Of a DNA stretch of 64,000 bases, positions 1-7,887 are shown piece by piece. Each line of letters starts with the position of its first letter. The first letter of the stretch is position 1. The stretch is from Mycobacterium basiliense (GTDB taxonomy: Bacteria; Actinomycetota; Actinomycetes; Mycobacteriales; Mycobacteriaceae). The notes under the pieces are model-generated. The model was not told where the DNA came from. It searched no databases and saw only the letters and a program-made list of their open reading frames with translations. The stretch lies in assembly GCF_900292015.1 (NCBI RefSeq), contig NZ_LR130759.1, positions 4,836,001 through 4,900,000 on the forward strand. Reading direction: 5' to 3'. Position numbers and translations under genes: made by a program.

Positions 1-86
1 CAAATGTACATTGGCGGGATCTGGCTACTGTCGGGTTTCGTGGAGCACTACCCACCCTCGTGGTGACAGGCTATTGACTGCAATTA
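1..86. other. Left edge of island, no gene seen
   Basis: This short stretch lies downstream of the minus-strand methyltransferase operon. I see no convincing reading frame or hairpin in it. The left attachment site of the integrative element is not here, so the element must continue beyond the window. Confidence 0.4.
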
Positions 87-596
87 TCAGATTCCGCCGC
101 GGAGAGCGGCGCCCGGCCAGTACGCCTCGATATCGTCGAGCGTTACGATCCTGCGCGGTAATCCTCTTCCGACGCTAGGTCCAGCATCCAGCAGTCTCTG
201 GATAGCGTCATGACCTTCGTCCCCTGGCATGAGCGTGCGATAGCGGTAGGTCAGATGTGCAGATTCGACCACTACTAGCAGGGGCCGCTGCGAATCCTGG
301 GGATACTGAAGATCCGTTGGGCCAAAGTGGAATTCGATCTTGGGATTCCTATTGCTACTCTGGGAAAAAACCAGCTTCTTGCATTTGCGTTCGACAACTC
401 GGCCCGCTGTGGAGAGCTTTTCAAGCGTGATCGATCGATCATCGCCGGGTTCGAGATTGAAGAACTGCCGAGCGACGTCCCTGTTGAAGTGAACTTGCTG
501 CCATCGCGGAAGACCGCTGCTGTTCTCCGCCTTGCCTACCGTCGCGAGGAGTGCCAACTCCGTGCCCGTCAACAGGTCTGGAACTTGATACGTCAT
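87..596 (-). CDS. 169-aa protein of unknown function, third gene of the methyltransferase operon
   Basis: I do not recognise this protein family. It is a soluble protein of 169 residues with no signal peptide, membrane segment or obvious nuclease or helicase motif. A beta-strand-like patch (LLVVVESAHLTYRY) lies near residues 105-118, and the C-terminus reads like a small alpha/beta fold. Its start overlaps the stop of the upstream methyltransferase by 4 bp (ATGA), so the two are probably translationally coupled. Position in the operon suggests a role in the modification or restriction system, such as specificity, control or a divergent nuclease. That is inference from context only. Confidence 0.6.
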   Translation of the reverse strand: MTYQVPDLLTGTELALLATVGKAENSSGLPRWQQVHFNRDVARQFFNLEPGDDRSITLEKLSTAGRVVERKCKKLVFSQSSNRNPKIEFHFGPTDLQYPQDSQRPLLVVVESAHLTYRYRTLMPGDEGHDAIQRLLDAGPSVGRGLPRRIVTLDDIEAYWPGAALRGGI

Positions 597-1462
597 TCAG
601 ACATCGTATGAGGGTCGGGCTTCCGCATTATGGTGTCGTACGGCAGCACCGTCTTGCCTGTTGATTTCTTCACCGGGGGTTTCGCCGCAATGATGATGTA
701 CTCATGCACGTTCTTGAATAGGAAATTCGGTGGGTAAGGGTAGCTGCCAAAGATTGGCCGCTGGCCGTTGGCGGAACCCCACTTGCCGCCGGTTCCGTCC
801 TTGTTCCAGATGATTTCGTTGACTAGGAGGAAGCCGACCTCGCGGAGAAGGTTGACGAAGTCGGTCGCCAGCGGGAATGTCAGTAAGCCATGCTCTGTGT
901 GCTGGTTAACGTTGGCAGTGTTGACACAAAACTTACGACCAGGAGCGAGAACTCTCAGGACCTCGGCGAAGGCCGGCCGAAGGGACTCAATGAACTCCAG
1001 GTAGCCAGCGATATTGCCTAGGTTATTTCGGCCGTTCCCGTAATTCGCTTTGTTCCAGTACGGCGGACTTGTGACCGCCACGCCAACCGAGTTGTCCTCC
1101 AAGTCGAGCCTACGGGCGTCGCCTAACGACGGCGCGAACTGATCTCCCGTGCCATTCAAAGCTGCCTTTTCCTGAAGCATCCGCTTGACGTACGCCTTGT
1201 TCTGGTCGATGCATACCCCATGACGATTGAGCTCGGCCGCCACATGTCCAGTAGTGCCAGTGCCAGCGAAGGGATCTAGCACCACCTCCCCGATGAAGCT
1301 GAACATCTTTATGAGGCGTCGCGGGATCTCCGGAGGAAAAACGGCAGGATGCTCAACGTCGGAAGTGTTCGCAATACTCCACACGGTCTTCGTGTACTCT
1401 CGCCACTCATCTTTGGTAAGTGCGCTGGCGTCCCGCTGCTCGCGGGTGACAGTAAGACTCAC
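593..1462 (-). CDS. DNA methyltransferase, N4-cytosine/N6-adenine type with TSPPYW motif
   Basis: A 289-residue SAM-dependent DNA amino-methyltransferase. The SAM-binding motif I, DPFAGTGTT, lies at residues 63-71 and the catalytic motif IV, TSPPYW, at 131-136. A Ser/Thr-Pro-Pro-Tyr motif is typical of N4-cytosine enzymes, although N6-adenine activity cannot be excluded. The segment before motif I (VEHPAVFPPEIPRRL) resembles the motif X region, so the order X-I-IV differs from the common beta class, where IV precedes I. It overlaps the upstream methyltransferase and the downstream 169-aa gene by 4 bp each. It probably protects host DNA from the McrBC-like nuclease encoded divergently. Confidence 0.85.
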   Translation of the reverse strand: MSLTVTREQRDASALTKDEWREYTKTVWSIANTSDVEHPAVFPPEIPRRLIKMFSFIGEVVLDPFAGTGTTGHVAAELNRHGVCIDQNKAYVKRMLQEKAALNGTGDQFAPSLGDARRLDLEDNSVGVAVTSPPYWNKANYGNGRNNLGNIAGYLEFIESLRPAFAEVLRVLAPGRKFCVNTANVNQHTEHGLLTFPLATDFVNLLREVGFLLVNEIIWNKDGTGGKWGSANGQRPIFGSYPYPPNFLFKNVHEYIIIAAKPPVKKSTGKTVLPYDTIMRKPDPHTMSE

Positions 1463-3519
1463 TGAGCCATCCTTCGAATTAAGTTGCGCCGCTTCGAATC
1501 AAGGTCAACAACGACGAGCTCTTCATACCATTGGGATAGCCGCTCGCGATAGTCCACGTCGATGAAGCTACCAAGCTCGGCATCGATCGCATCGATCAGG
1601 TCAGTGTGGATCCATGTCGGATAAGCCACCGTAGTCCGGCCGCGATTTGTGCTTACAGACGGGCTTTGGAGTGCTGCCTTCCAGAGCCGGTCTCCCAGAT
1701 CGGCAAGCCGTTCAACACGACTTGCATCCCCCGTCGGGACGGGGATACGGCGATGCACCATACCGGTGACGTGGAAGCCGTCCCCAATCACATGCCAAAT
1801 CCAAAATGCCAGTCGGCTACTGAGCAACGCATAAGCCGCTGAAGCATACAGCTCGGATACGAAACGGAGGATCCAGAAACTGTTCTGAGAGCTGTGCCCC
1901 TCGGTCACTGCGCGATACGGGTCACGGAGTACTCCGAGAAAGTTATACGCGGTTGGTGCCAGCGCGAGCACGTCCGACTGCTCTTCGTCGAACGAAGCCT
2001 TGACGCGCGTCAAAGGCACGAGGCGAACGGTAGTGTGCCAGTGTTCCAGGTATCGGGTCTGGTTGCTACAAGCGACAATTAAGTCGCGCTCCCACTCCGC
2101 ACCAATTTTGGGGATGACTTGTGGCACGCCCTCGAGGTCAGCAATTGATGTAACCGGAATTGCAGCGAGCGCCATTTCACGAGTACGGCTAGTCCACCGA
2201 TACAGCGGACTGGCCGTGAAGGCCCGCGGACCGTTCTTATCGAGATGGACGATCGCATTCCGCGTCTTAATGTCATCACCGAAGAGCGCATCCGGCACAC
2301 GGTCAAATGACAGCAATTCGAGAGATCCCGGTTGCCCAGCAAGGTGTTGGCGAAGCTCGGGAAACGGTGATCGGGTCGACGAAACCACCGAAAGTGGCAT
2401 CACGACATTGAGTGCACCATCGGCAGGCAACAGACTTGTACACAGCTCCACAAAAGCGGGTGATATGTCCTGGCGCGTGCGCGGGCCAGTCACCGCTCGA
2501 AGTGCCGGTAAATGGAAGCTGGCGGCGCTATGCCTTAGCGATGCGTAGGGCGGGTTCGCTACCACCCGTGCGAAACCGGGCTGTGCAGTCTCCGGGAATA
2601 CCGATTCAAGGCGCCAAGGCTTGAAGCGTCCCAGGGGATGCCCATCAAGGGGCCGACCATCAGGCTCGAATAACTCGAATGACGGGACTGAGCCATCGGA
2701 CGTCGACGATGTGTCGATGAGCAGCGAATCACCCGTTGCTAGGTTACGGCGGAATCGATGCCAACGCTCCCACGGAGCAGGCCCATTCGGACTCAACACG
2801 ATGTCTTCGGCCGTCAGCACGAATGAACAGGCCTCGGCCGCGAGCGGCTCCAAATCTACGCCGTAAATACGGTCATGCGCAGCCGGGTCATCGTGGATCG
2901 CTGAAAGGACCGCGCGTAGGAACACGCCGCTGCCATGAGCAGGATCTAGCCACAGGTGGCTTTCCTTGGCTGTCGCCAAGACTCTTTCCACCATCAAATG
3001 CGCGACGTCGCCCGGCGTGTAATAGACACCAGAGGCCTTCCGCAGATGTCGCTCTTGAGCGGTACTCAGCGTGTTCATGACATCCCGGCGTGTCGCCGCC
3101 GCCATCGGATCGAGAAGGTACGGGAGAAGCGCGCGCAGTTCGACTGCATTCGCCACGTTGATCGGTAGGTCCACCTCAGGGACGAGGCCAAGGGCACGGC
3201 CACTCCCATCCCAGAACCACTCATGCGCAGCCCGGAGTCCGCCAGCTACACACTGCGCTTCAACTGAGGCCGCAACAAGCCATTCCCCCACAAGAGCCCA
3301 GGCCGCTCGCCGGGCCTCGTCCCCAGTCTTAAGCGTGAAACCAAGACCGCTCCGAGACGGCCGGTAGAGGTCCTCGAATGGCACGCCGACTGTTGCTTCC
3401 ACTTGGGCAGCAACCGTCCGCACGACGCGCCCCAACCGTTCCACCCGAGGAACTAACGGGCATTTGTGTCCGGGAGATGATGGCGCGACCCAGTTGGGAG
3501 GCGGTTTCCGGCGGGTCAC
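1459..3519 (-). CDS. Eco57I-like N6-adenine DNA methyltransferase
   Basis: A 686-residue gamma-class N6-adenine DNA methyltransferase. GVYYTP (about 164-169) is the motif that usually precedes the SAM site, LDPAHGSG (191-198) is motif I and NPPY (322-325) is the catalytic motif IV. The long C-terminal part would be the target-recognition region. There is no N-terminal PD-(D/E)XK nuclease, unlike in type IIG enzymes, so it is modification only. It starts with GTG at 3519, six bases downstream of a TATGTT -10 box, which suggests a leaderless transcript. It is the first gene of a coupled three-gene operon divergent from the McrB-like gene, and its base composition looks less G+C-rich than the core genes. 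Confidence 0.88.
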   Translation of the reverse strand: MTRRKPPPNWVAPSSPGHKCPLVPRVERLGRVVRTVAAQVEATVGVPFEDLYRPSRSGLGFTLKTGDEARRAAWALVGEWLVAASVEAQCVAGGLRAAHEWFWDGSGRALGLVPEVDLPINVANAVELRALLPYLLDPMAAATRRDVMNTLSTAQERHLRKASGVYYTPGDVAHLMVERVLATAKESHLWLDPAHGSGVFLRAVLSAIHDDPAAHDRIYGVDLEPLAAEACSFVLTAEDIVLSPNGPAPWERWHRFRRNLATGDSLLIDTSSTSDGSVPSFELFEPDGRPLDGHPLGRFKPWRLESVFPETAQPGFARVVANPPYASLRHSAASFHLPALRAVTGPRTRQDISPAFVELCTSLLPADGALNVVMPLSVVSSTRSPFPELRQHLAGQPGSLELLSFDRVPDALFGDDIKTRNAIVHLDKNGPRAFTASPLYRWTSRTREMALAAIPVTSIADLEGVPQVIPKIGAEWERDLIVACSNQTRYLEHWHTTVRLVPLTRVKASFDEEQSDVLALAPTAYNFLGVLRDPYRAVTEGHSSQNSFWILRFVSELYASAAYALLSSRLAFWIWHVIGDGFHVTGMVHRRIPVPTGDASRVERLADLGDRLWKAALQSPSVSTNRGRTTVAYPTWIHTDLIDAIDAELGSFIDVDYRERLSQWYEELVVVDLDSKRRNLIRRMAQ

Positions 3520-3525
3520 GTTGTA

Positions 3526-3582
3526 AACATAAGGGCTAGCGCCGACAGTATTGCGGTGCCCGGGCCGGTTGCCGGATAACTT
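3526..3582. promoter_or_regulatory. Divergent leaderless promoters of the restriction island
   Basis: On the minus strand TATGTT (3531 to 3526) lies 6 nt before the methyltransferase GTG. On the plus strand TAACTT (3577-3582) lies 7 nt before the GTG at 3590. Both fit the mycobacterial TANNNT box placed directly before a leaderless start. The 70-bp spacer would drive both arms of the system. Confidence 0.6.
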
Positions 3583-3589
3583 GTTTCGT

Positions 3590-5554
3590 GTGACTGATTA
3601 CGCCATGTTCGCGAATGCTCGAGTTTTCGTACTTGTCAGCCACGGCGAGGTGGCCGCGAAGGATAGGACCATCGTGGCTGACGCTCTGCGCCGGATGTCG
3701 CCCGGAGATCGCGTGGTCCCCCTCTTCGAGTCCACACTCGCCCACGGCGAGGACGAGCTGCGGGATCTGGCTGCCATCTGCAAGGAGCTCGCGCTCGATC
3801 GCGATGAGGTGGTCCGCGCTTATGAGGCCATTGCGGGGTCTGTTCCGTTCATTCTTACCGTGACCGGAGCGTCTCAAGACGGCACGATCGATGATGAAAA
3901 CGTCGTTGTGGTTCCGGTCAATTCGGACGATCTACAGGTCCCGCTGCCATCGAGTGAATTTCTACGACTCCGTACCCTCAGCGACACGGTTGCGTCGCAG
4001 TTCAAGGGTGCGGCGCCAAGCCGGGCCATCCAGGAAGTGCCCGGGGCGCTGATCACTAGCGTACGTGCGGCGGCGGCACAGGAACGGGATAATGTTGCGC
4101 TGTTCCGGCGGTTCAGTTTGGTCGCAACACAGAACGTCGAGACCGCCGCCAGTCTGCTAACTGCTGCCGACCGTGCCCCACGGGAAGGCGACATGGCCTT
4201 CTTAGTCACCCGCGCGACCATGCCTGGCCTGGTGGCCGCGAACGCCGGCGGAACACTCGGGCACCCACAGCAGCCCATCGCACGAACCCCGGAGGAGATC
4301 AGAGAACTTCTGATTGACGCTCAGCGCAAGGCCACCGCCGCGGATCCGTTCAACGCCGATCCAGCCATCGCGGCGGTTGACGAACTCATAGGGCTTCTGA
4401 ACTCTAACGGGCAGGTCAAGCCAGTCGACGACTTTGCCGGCTTTTATGAGTTTCGTCTCCTCAGCCGAGCTGTAACGCAAGCCATTGAACTCGCCAAGCG
4501 CGCCCTACCCGCCGATATCACTACCCCAACCGAGCCCGAGGGGTCGGCCGAGTACAGCGACGCCGCAGCGGCTCTGCAAGGCCTGTCGGTCGAGGCAGTC
4601 CTCGCAGAGCTTCCAGACGGTTTCTGCATCGAAAGGGGCGTCGTGGCTGCCGCGGTGGCTTCGCTGCGCGCCGGAAAACATCTGCTACTGGGAGGACCGC
4701 CGGGTACGGGCAAGACCACGCTGGCAGAGGCGCTGTGCCGCGCCGTGGTGGGTACCAACTATGACGTCGCCACCGCAACCGCCGACTGGACGACGTTCGA
4801 CACCATTGGTGGCTATCTACCCGAAGGCCAAGGCCTAAAATTTGTCCCCGGCGTCGTCCTGCGCTCGTTGCGTTCCCGGGGCTGGCTCGTAATTGACGAG
4901 GTTAATCGAGCAGACATTGATAAGGCCTTCGGCCCACTTTTTACGGTGCTCTCGGGTGGGGAAGGCGCGGCTGGTCGTACATCAGTTCTGCCCTACACGA
5001 CTAGCGACGGAAAACCGGTCACTATCGAGTGGGCAGCCAGGTCCAGCAGTTCTGAGGGCACCTATACCGTCACCCCCTCATGGCGGTTGATTGGCACCCT
5101 CAATGTTAGAGACAAGGCGAGCCTGTTTCGTCTGTCATTTGCGTTCCTGCGCCGCTTCGCCGTCATCGATCTGCCTCTTCCAGCTGCAGACGACTACCGC
5201 AACCTCTTCACAAAGTGGTTTGAATCGCTCGGCCGAAATGACACTGATCGCTTTGTCGGCTTAGCGATGGCTATTGCGACAGGCCCCGTCCCGATCGGAC
5301 CTGCGATCGGACGCGACTTCGCGCAGGTGATTATCGAAGGACTGACCGAGACGGCCAGCGGCACACCAACCTTCGCAAACGACGTCGAGGCCATCCTGAC
5401 CGCCGCGCGCCTCCTCGTCGCACCGCAGTACGAGGGGCAACCGCTAACCGCGGGAGACAAACTCCTGAGCATCATCGATGGCGCCATTGCTACCCAAGAT
5501 GCGGCCACCCGTGCCACCCTCTCGGATGCGCTCCACGAGGTTGCGCTGTCATGA
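3590..5554 (+). CDS. McrB-like AAA+ ATPase/GTPase (restriction subunit)
   Basis: A 654-residue AAA+ protein of the McrB/AAA_5 group. From the GTG start, Walker A (GGPPGTGKTT) is at 368-377, Walker B with the McrB hallmark DEVNRAD at 436-442, and the sensor-like IGTLN at 501-505. About 360 residues before the AAA module are unrecognised and may bind DNA or select the target. GTG 3590 is preferred over a TTG at 3551 because a TANNNT box sits 7 nt before it. The last 4 bp (ATGA) overlap the McrC-like gene. In McrBC-type systems the ATPase translocates and activates the nuclease partner, so this is probably the motor of a restriction complex. Confidence 0.85.
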   Translation: MTDYAMFANARVFVLVSHGEVAAKDRTIVADALRRMSPGDRVVPLFESTLAHGEDELRDLAAICKELALDRDEVVRAYEAIAGSVPFILTVTGASQDGTIDDENVVVVPVNSDDLQVPLPSSEFLRLRTLSDTVASQFKGAAPSRAIQEVPGALITSVRAAAAQERDNVALFRRFSLVATQNVETAASLLTAADRAPREGDMAFLVTRATMPGLVAANAGGTLGHPQQPIARTPEEIRELLIDAQRKATAADPFNADPAIAAVDELIGLLNSNGQVKPVDDFAGFYEFRLLSRAVTQAIELAKRALPADITTPTEPEGSAEYSDAAAALQGLSVEAVLAELPDGFCIERGVVAAAVASLRAGKHLLLGGPPGTGKTTLAEALCRAVVGTNYDVATATADWTTFDTIGGYLPEGQGLKFVPGVVLRSLRSRGWLVIDEVNRADIDKAFGPLFTVLSGGEGAAGRTSVLPYTTSDGKPVTIEWAARSSSSEGTYTVTPSWRLIGTLNVRDKASLFRLSFAFLRRFAVIDLPLPAADDYRNLFTKWFESLGRNDTDRFVGLAMAIATGPVPIGPAIGRDFAQVIIEGLTETASGTPTFANDVEAILTAARLLVAPQYEGQPLTAGDKLLSIIDGAIATQDAATRATLSDALHEVALS

Positions 5555-6810
5555 GTGTGATCGACAGCAGCATGGACCCTGCGCTGCGGGCCGTGATGCT
5601 GTCGGAGGTACAAGCACTGCTGCCCGCCTTTTTGAGTGCAGCCAGTGTCGAGCGCGACGGTCCCGTAAACGCCGCCGTCGAACTCCTCGGCCTCCGTGAA
5701 TCCGACCTCCGCCGCGTGCTGGCCGTACATGTAATGCTTGCGACACCGGTGCGCGAACTGGTCGCCGAGCTGCCGGCGGGCGTTCGTAGCCCGAATACGT
5801 CGTCGGCGCGGCCGCGGGTCGCCGGTCGCACAATCACTTCCGGGATCGATTGGGCTGCGACGGCACGACACCGGGCGACGTCCAGTCCGCTCGCCGACGT
5901 TTGGGTCACCCGACCCGCCAACCGAATCTTTGACATTCCCGAGAATCGCGCGCTGGCGTGGGTGCTTCTCAAACTTGAGGAGCGTGGCACAGTGGCTGTG
6001 CCCCCGACGGGTGAAGCTCCTGGTGCATGGGGGGACGAGATTCGTTCTATGACCGGCGTCGTTCACCGCGCACGGCAAACCGCTTGGCTCGAAGGCGTGC
6101 CCCCGACTTGGCCGGGCGATGAGGCCTACTTCCGCCTCAAGGCCGATCGCACAGGTTTCTACCGGATCCGCCTCACAGCGGCTGCGAGGTATTTACGGCG
6201 TCTCTTGCTCGAGCCGTCTTCGGATGACATCGTCCAGGCGCTCAGCGACCGGTACTTCGAGCCGCGCGAGGACTGGAAGCTATTCGAGATCGGCATCTTG
6301 ATGAGAATCACCCAGGCTCTCGGCAAGGTAGGTGCGCGCGTGAGCCCAACCCGCCTGTTCCACAACGGGAGGGGTGGTCCGTTTGCGCGGTTCCGCATCA
6401 ATCCGACGCGAGAGGTTCGGCTGTGGTACCAATCGTGGCCACCCGCAACGCTTCCCTCGGTTCTCGATGATGCTGCGCGGTACTACGAACTGCCGTCAGC
6501 TGTGAACCGCCCCGACATAGTTGTCGAGCTGTTTGAGTCCGGTAGGTCAGTACGAGCGATCATTCTCGAGTTGAAAGCATCGTCGTCCGGTACGTATCTC
6601 AGCAGCGGCCTCTCACAGCTTCTTGGCTACCTCCGGGACCGTCCGCGGTTGCTAACTGAGCCAGCGTCGGGGTGGCTAATTGCGCCGACTGGCGCCGGCT
6701 TCAGGTCAAAGATCCCCAACGGGCGACCTCTTTGGGTAACTTCCGCCGATGAGGTCGCCCCGGCGGTAGCCTCTGTGGCAGTAAGCGCCATATCCGCCGA
6801 ATCTGCTTAA
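5551..6810 (+). CDS. McrC-like nuclease partner, DUF2357-type with PD-(D/E)XK core
   Basis: A 419-residue protein coupled to the McrB-like ATPase by a 4-bp overlap. The middle resembles DUF2357/McrC-like proteins (a GIDW patch and a PENRALAWVL patch). The C-terminal third carries a nuclease signature: D322 in PDIVVEL, then E340 and K342 in ILELKAS, matching D-x(n)-E-x-K. It is probably the cleaving subunit of a two-component restriction enzyme, as McrC is to McrB or R2 to R1 in LlaJI. Catalytic assignment rests on motif spacing only. No signal or membrane segment is visible. Confidence 0.75.
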   Translation: MSVIDSSMDPALRAVMLSEVQALLPAFLSAASVERDGPVNAAVELLGLRESDLRRVLAVHVMLATPVRELVAELPAGVRSPNTSSARPRVAGRTITSGIDWAATARHRATSSPLADVWVTRPANRIFDIPENRALAWVLLKLEERGTVAVPPTGEAPGAWGDEIRSMTGVVHRARQTAWLEGVPPTWPGDEAYFRLKADRTGFYRIRLTAAARYLRRLLLEPSSDDIVQALSDRYFEPREDWKLFEIGILMRITQALGKVGARVSPTRLFHNGRGGPFARFRINPTREVRLWYQSWPPATLPSVLDDAARYYELPSAVNRPDIVVELFESGRSVRAIILELKASSSGTYLSSGLSQLLGYLRDRPRLLTEPASGWLIAPTGAGFRSKIPNGRPLWVTSADEVAPAVASVAVSAISAESA

Positions 6811-7101
6811 CTGCCTGCCTTTTACGCGCGTCCTTCTCTGCCCGGACAAGCCGCAAGACGCACCACCTGGCCAACAGCGCCAGACTTACCTGGCTGTACA
6901 TCGCCGGGTTGGCCCGAGTGGACCCAGGGGCCGGTTGCGCGGGTTTGGTTGCTCGACCGGGGCTTCACCACCCCAGAAAACCAAAATCCCTTGCTACGCA
7001 AGAGAAGTATCAATATTGGCGGTAACTTATTACGTGACAAAATGTTTCAGCTTGGCTGCCTATCGCGCTGCGCACGACCGGCCCGGTATTGGCCGTGGCC
7101 A
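6811..7101. other. Non-coding spacer between convergent genes
   Basis: This stretch of about 290 bp lies between the McrC-like gene and the excisionase-like gene, which converge here. Several short overlapping frames exist but none has a convincing start, codon use or family resemblance. An A+T-richer patch lies near 6970-7050. I see no clear terminator hairpin or att-like copy of the tRNA-Phe end. Confidence 0.4.
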
Positions 7102-7368
7102 TCATGCCGACATCCCGGCCAGGTATTCGGTGATCGCATCCGCTGGGATGAACCGACGACGTCCGACACGGGTGCTCCGAAGTTCCCGCGCCCGCAGGAG
7201 TTGCCAGACCGTGCTCTCCGCGCAGCGCAGGTGCTTGGCGGCCTCCGGCACGGTGAACAATGTCGGCACCAGAGGTTCTCTTGGAGAGGGCGTTGTCGCT
7301 ACCTGAGCCGCCGTGATCAGCGCCGCAATCTGCGCGGCCAGCGTGTTGGCTTCCACAGTCATCTCCAT
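7102..7368 (-). CDS. Excisionase-like helix-turn-helix protein
   Basis: A small protein of about 88 residues whose C-terminal half is a MerR/excisionase-type HTH_17 domain (LFTVPEAAKHLRCAESTVWQ, then a wing ending in RRRFIPADAITEYL). Proteins of this type bind attachment sites and direct excision by tyrosine integrases, or act as repressors. The integrase gene lies less than 1 kb away, which supports the excisionase role. The start is uncertain: in-frame TTG 7374, ATG 7368 and ATG 7362 are all possible and I chose ATG 7368. It is divergent from the XRE regulator across about 100 bp. Confidence 0.75.
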   Translation of the reverse strand: MEMTVEANTLAAQIAALITAAQVATTPSPREPLVPTLFTVPEAAKHLRCAESTVWQLLRARELRSTRVGRRRFIPADAITEYLAGMSA

Positions 7369-7454
7369 TTCCAATACGGATTGGATTTATAATCAAGACA
7401 TTACTCTCCCTGCTTGGCGTTCGCAAGATAAGTACGGACCGGATTTATTTTCGC

Positions 7455-7460
7455 TACACT
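7455..7460 (+). promoter_or_regulatory. Leaderless -10 box of XRE regulator
   Basis: TACACT lies exactly 7 nt before the ATG at 7468, so transcription would begin at the start codon. The A+T-rich spacer to the left (GGATTTAT occurs twice, near 7381 and 7441) could hold operator half-sites for the regulator or the excisionase. Confidence 0.6.
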
Positions 7461-7467
7461 GTGATGT

Positions 7468-7887
7468 ATGCCGCCGAAGGCTTTAGAACTGGGTTTGACG
7501 GGTCAGACGGTAGCCCGCAACATCGCTCGCATCCGTGCCGAGCGTGGGCTGAGCCTGCGTGAACTCGCAGATCGGATGCCGGAAGGCCGGAAGCTGAACC
7601 ACGCTCAGCTATCTGCCGCCGAGCGCGGCGTGCGCCAGGTGACGGTGGATGATCTGACCGCAATCAGCGTCGCCTTGAGCGTCTCACCCGTGGCCCTGCT
7701 CATGCCAGAGAGCAACGACGATCAAGCCGGAGCCGCAGCGTTGACCGGCACCGGAGAGCACTCTGCCACCCAGCTGCTGGACTGGCTTATCGGCGAATGC
7801 GACCTAGTTTCGGACCCAGATGACGGATACGCACAGGAGACGCATCGCCGTCTATCCCTACCGCGTTGGAGGTGGACAAAGAAATGA
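7468..7887 (+). CDS. XRE-family DNA-binding regulator
   Basis: A 139-residue protein with an N-terminal Cro/CI-type helix-turn-helix (NIARIRAERGLSLRELADRM, about residues 17-36, then QLSAAERG) typical of phage and element repressors. The remainder is short and polar with no recognised domain. Transcription is probably leaderless. Its stop overlaps the integrase ATG (ATGA, 7884-7887), and the integrase ribosome-binding site lies inside the end of this gene. Repressor-like control of integrase and excisionase expression is inferred. Confidence 0.8.
   Translation: MPPKALELGLTGQTVARNIARIRAERGLSLRELADRMPEGRKLNHAQLSAAERGVRQVTVDDLTAISVALSVSPVALLMPESNDDQAGAAALTGTGEHSATQLLDWLIGECDLVSDPDDGYAQETHRRLSLPRWRWTKK

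Noticed and set aside
5194..6078. 294-residue minus-strand frame
   Set aside because: Antisense to the McrB/McrC-like genes, with no motif and poor codon use.
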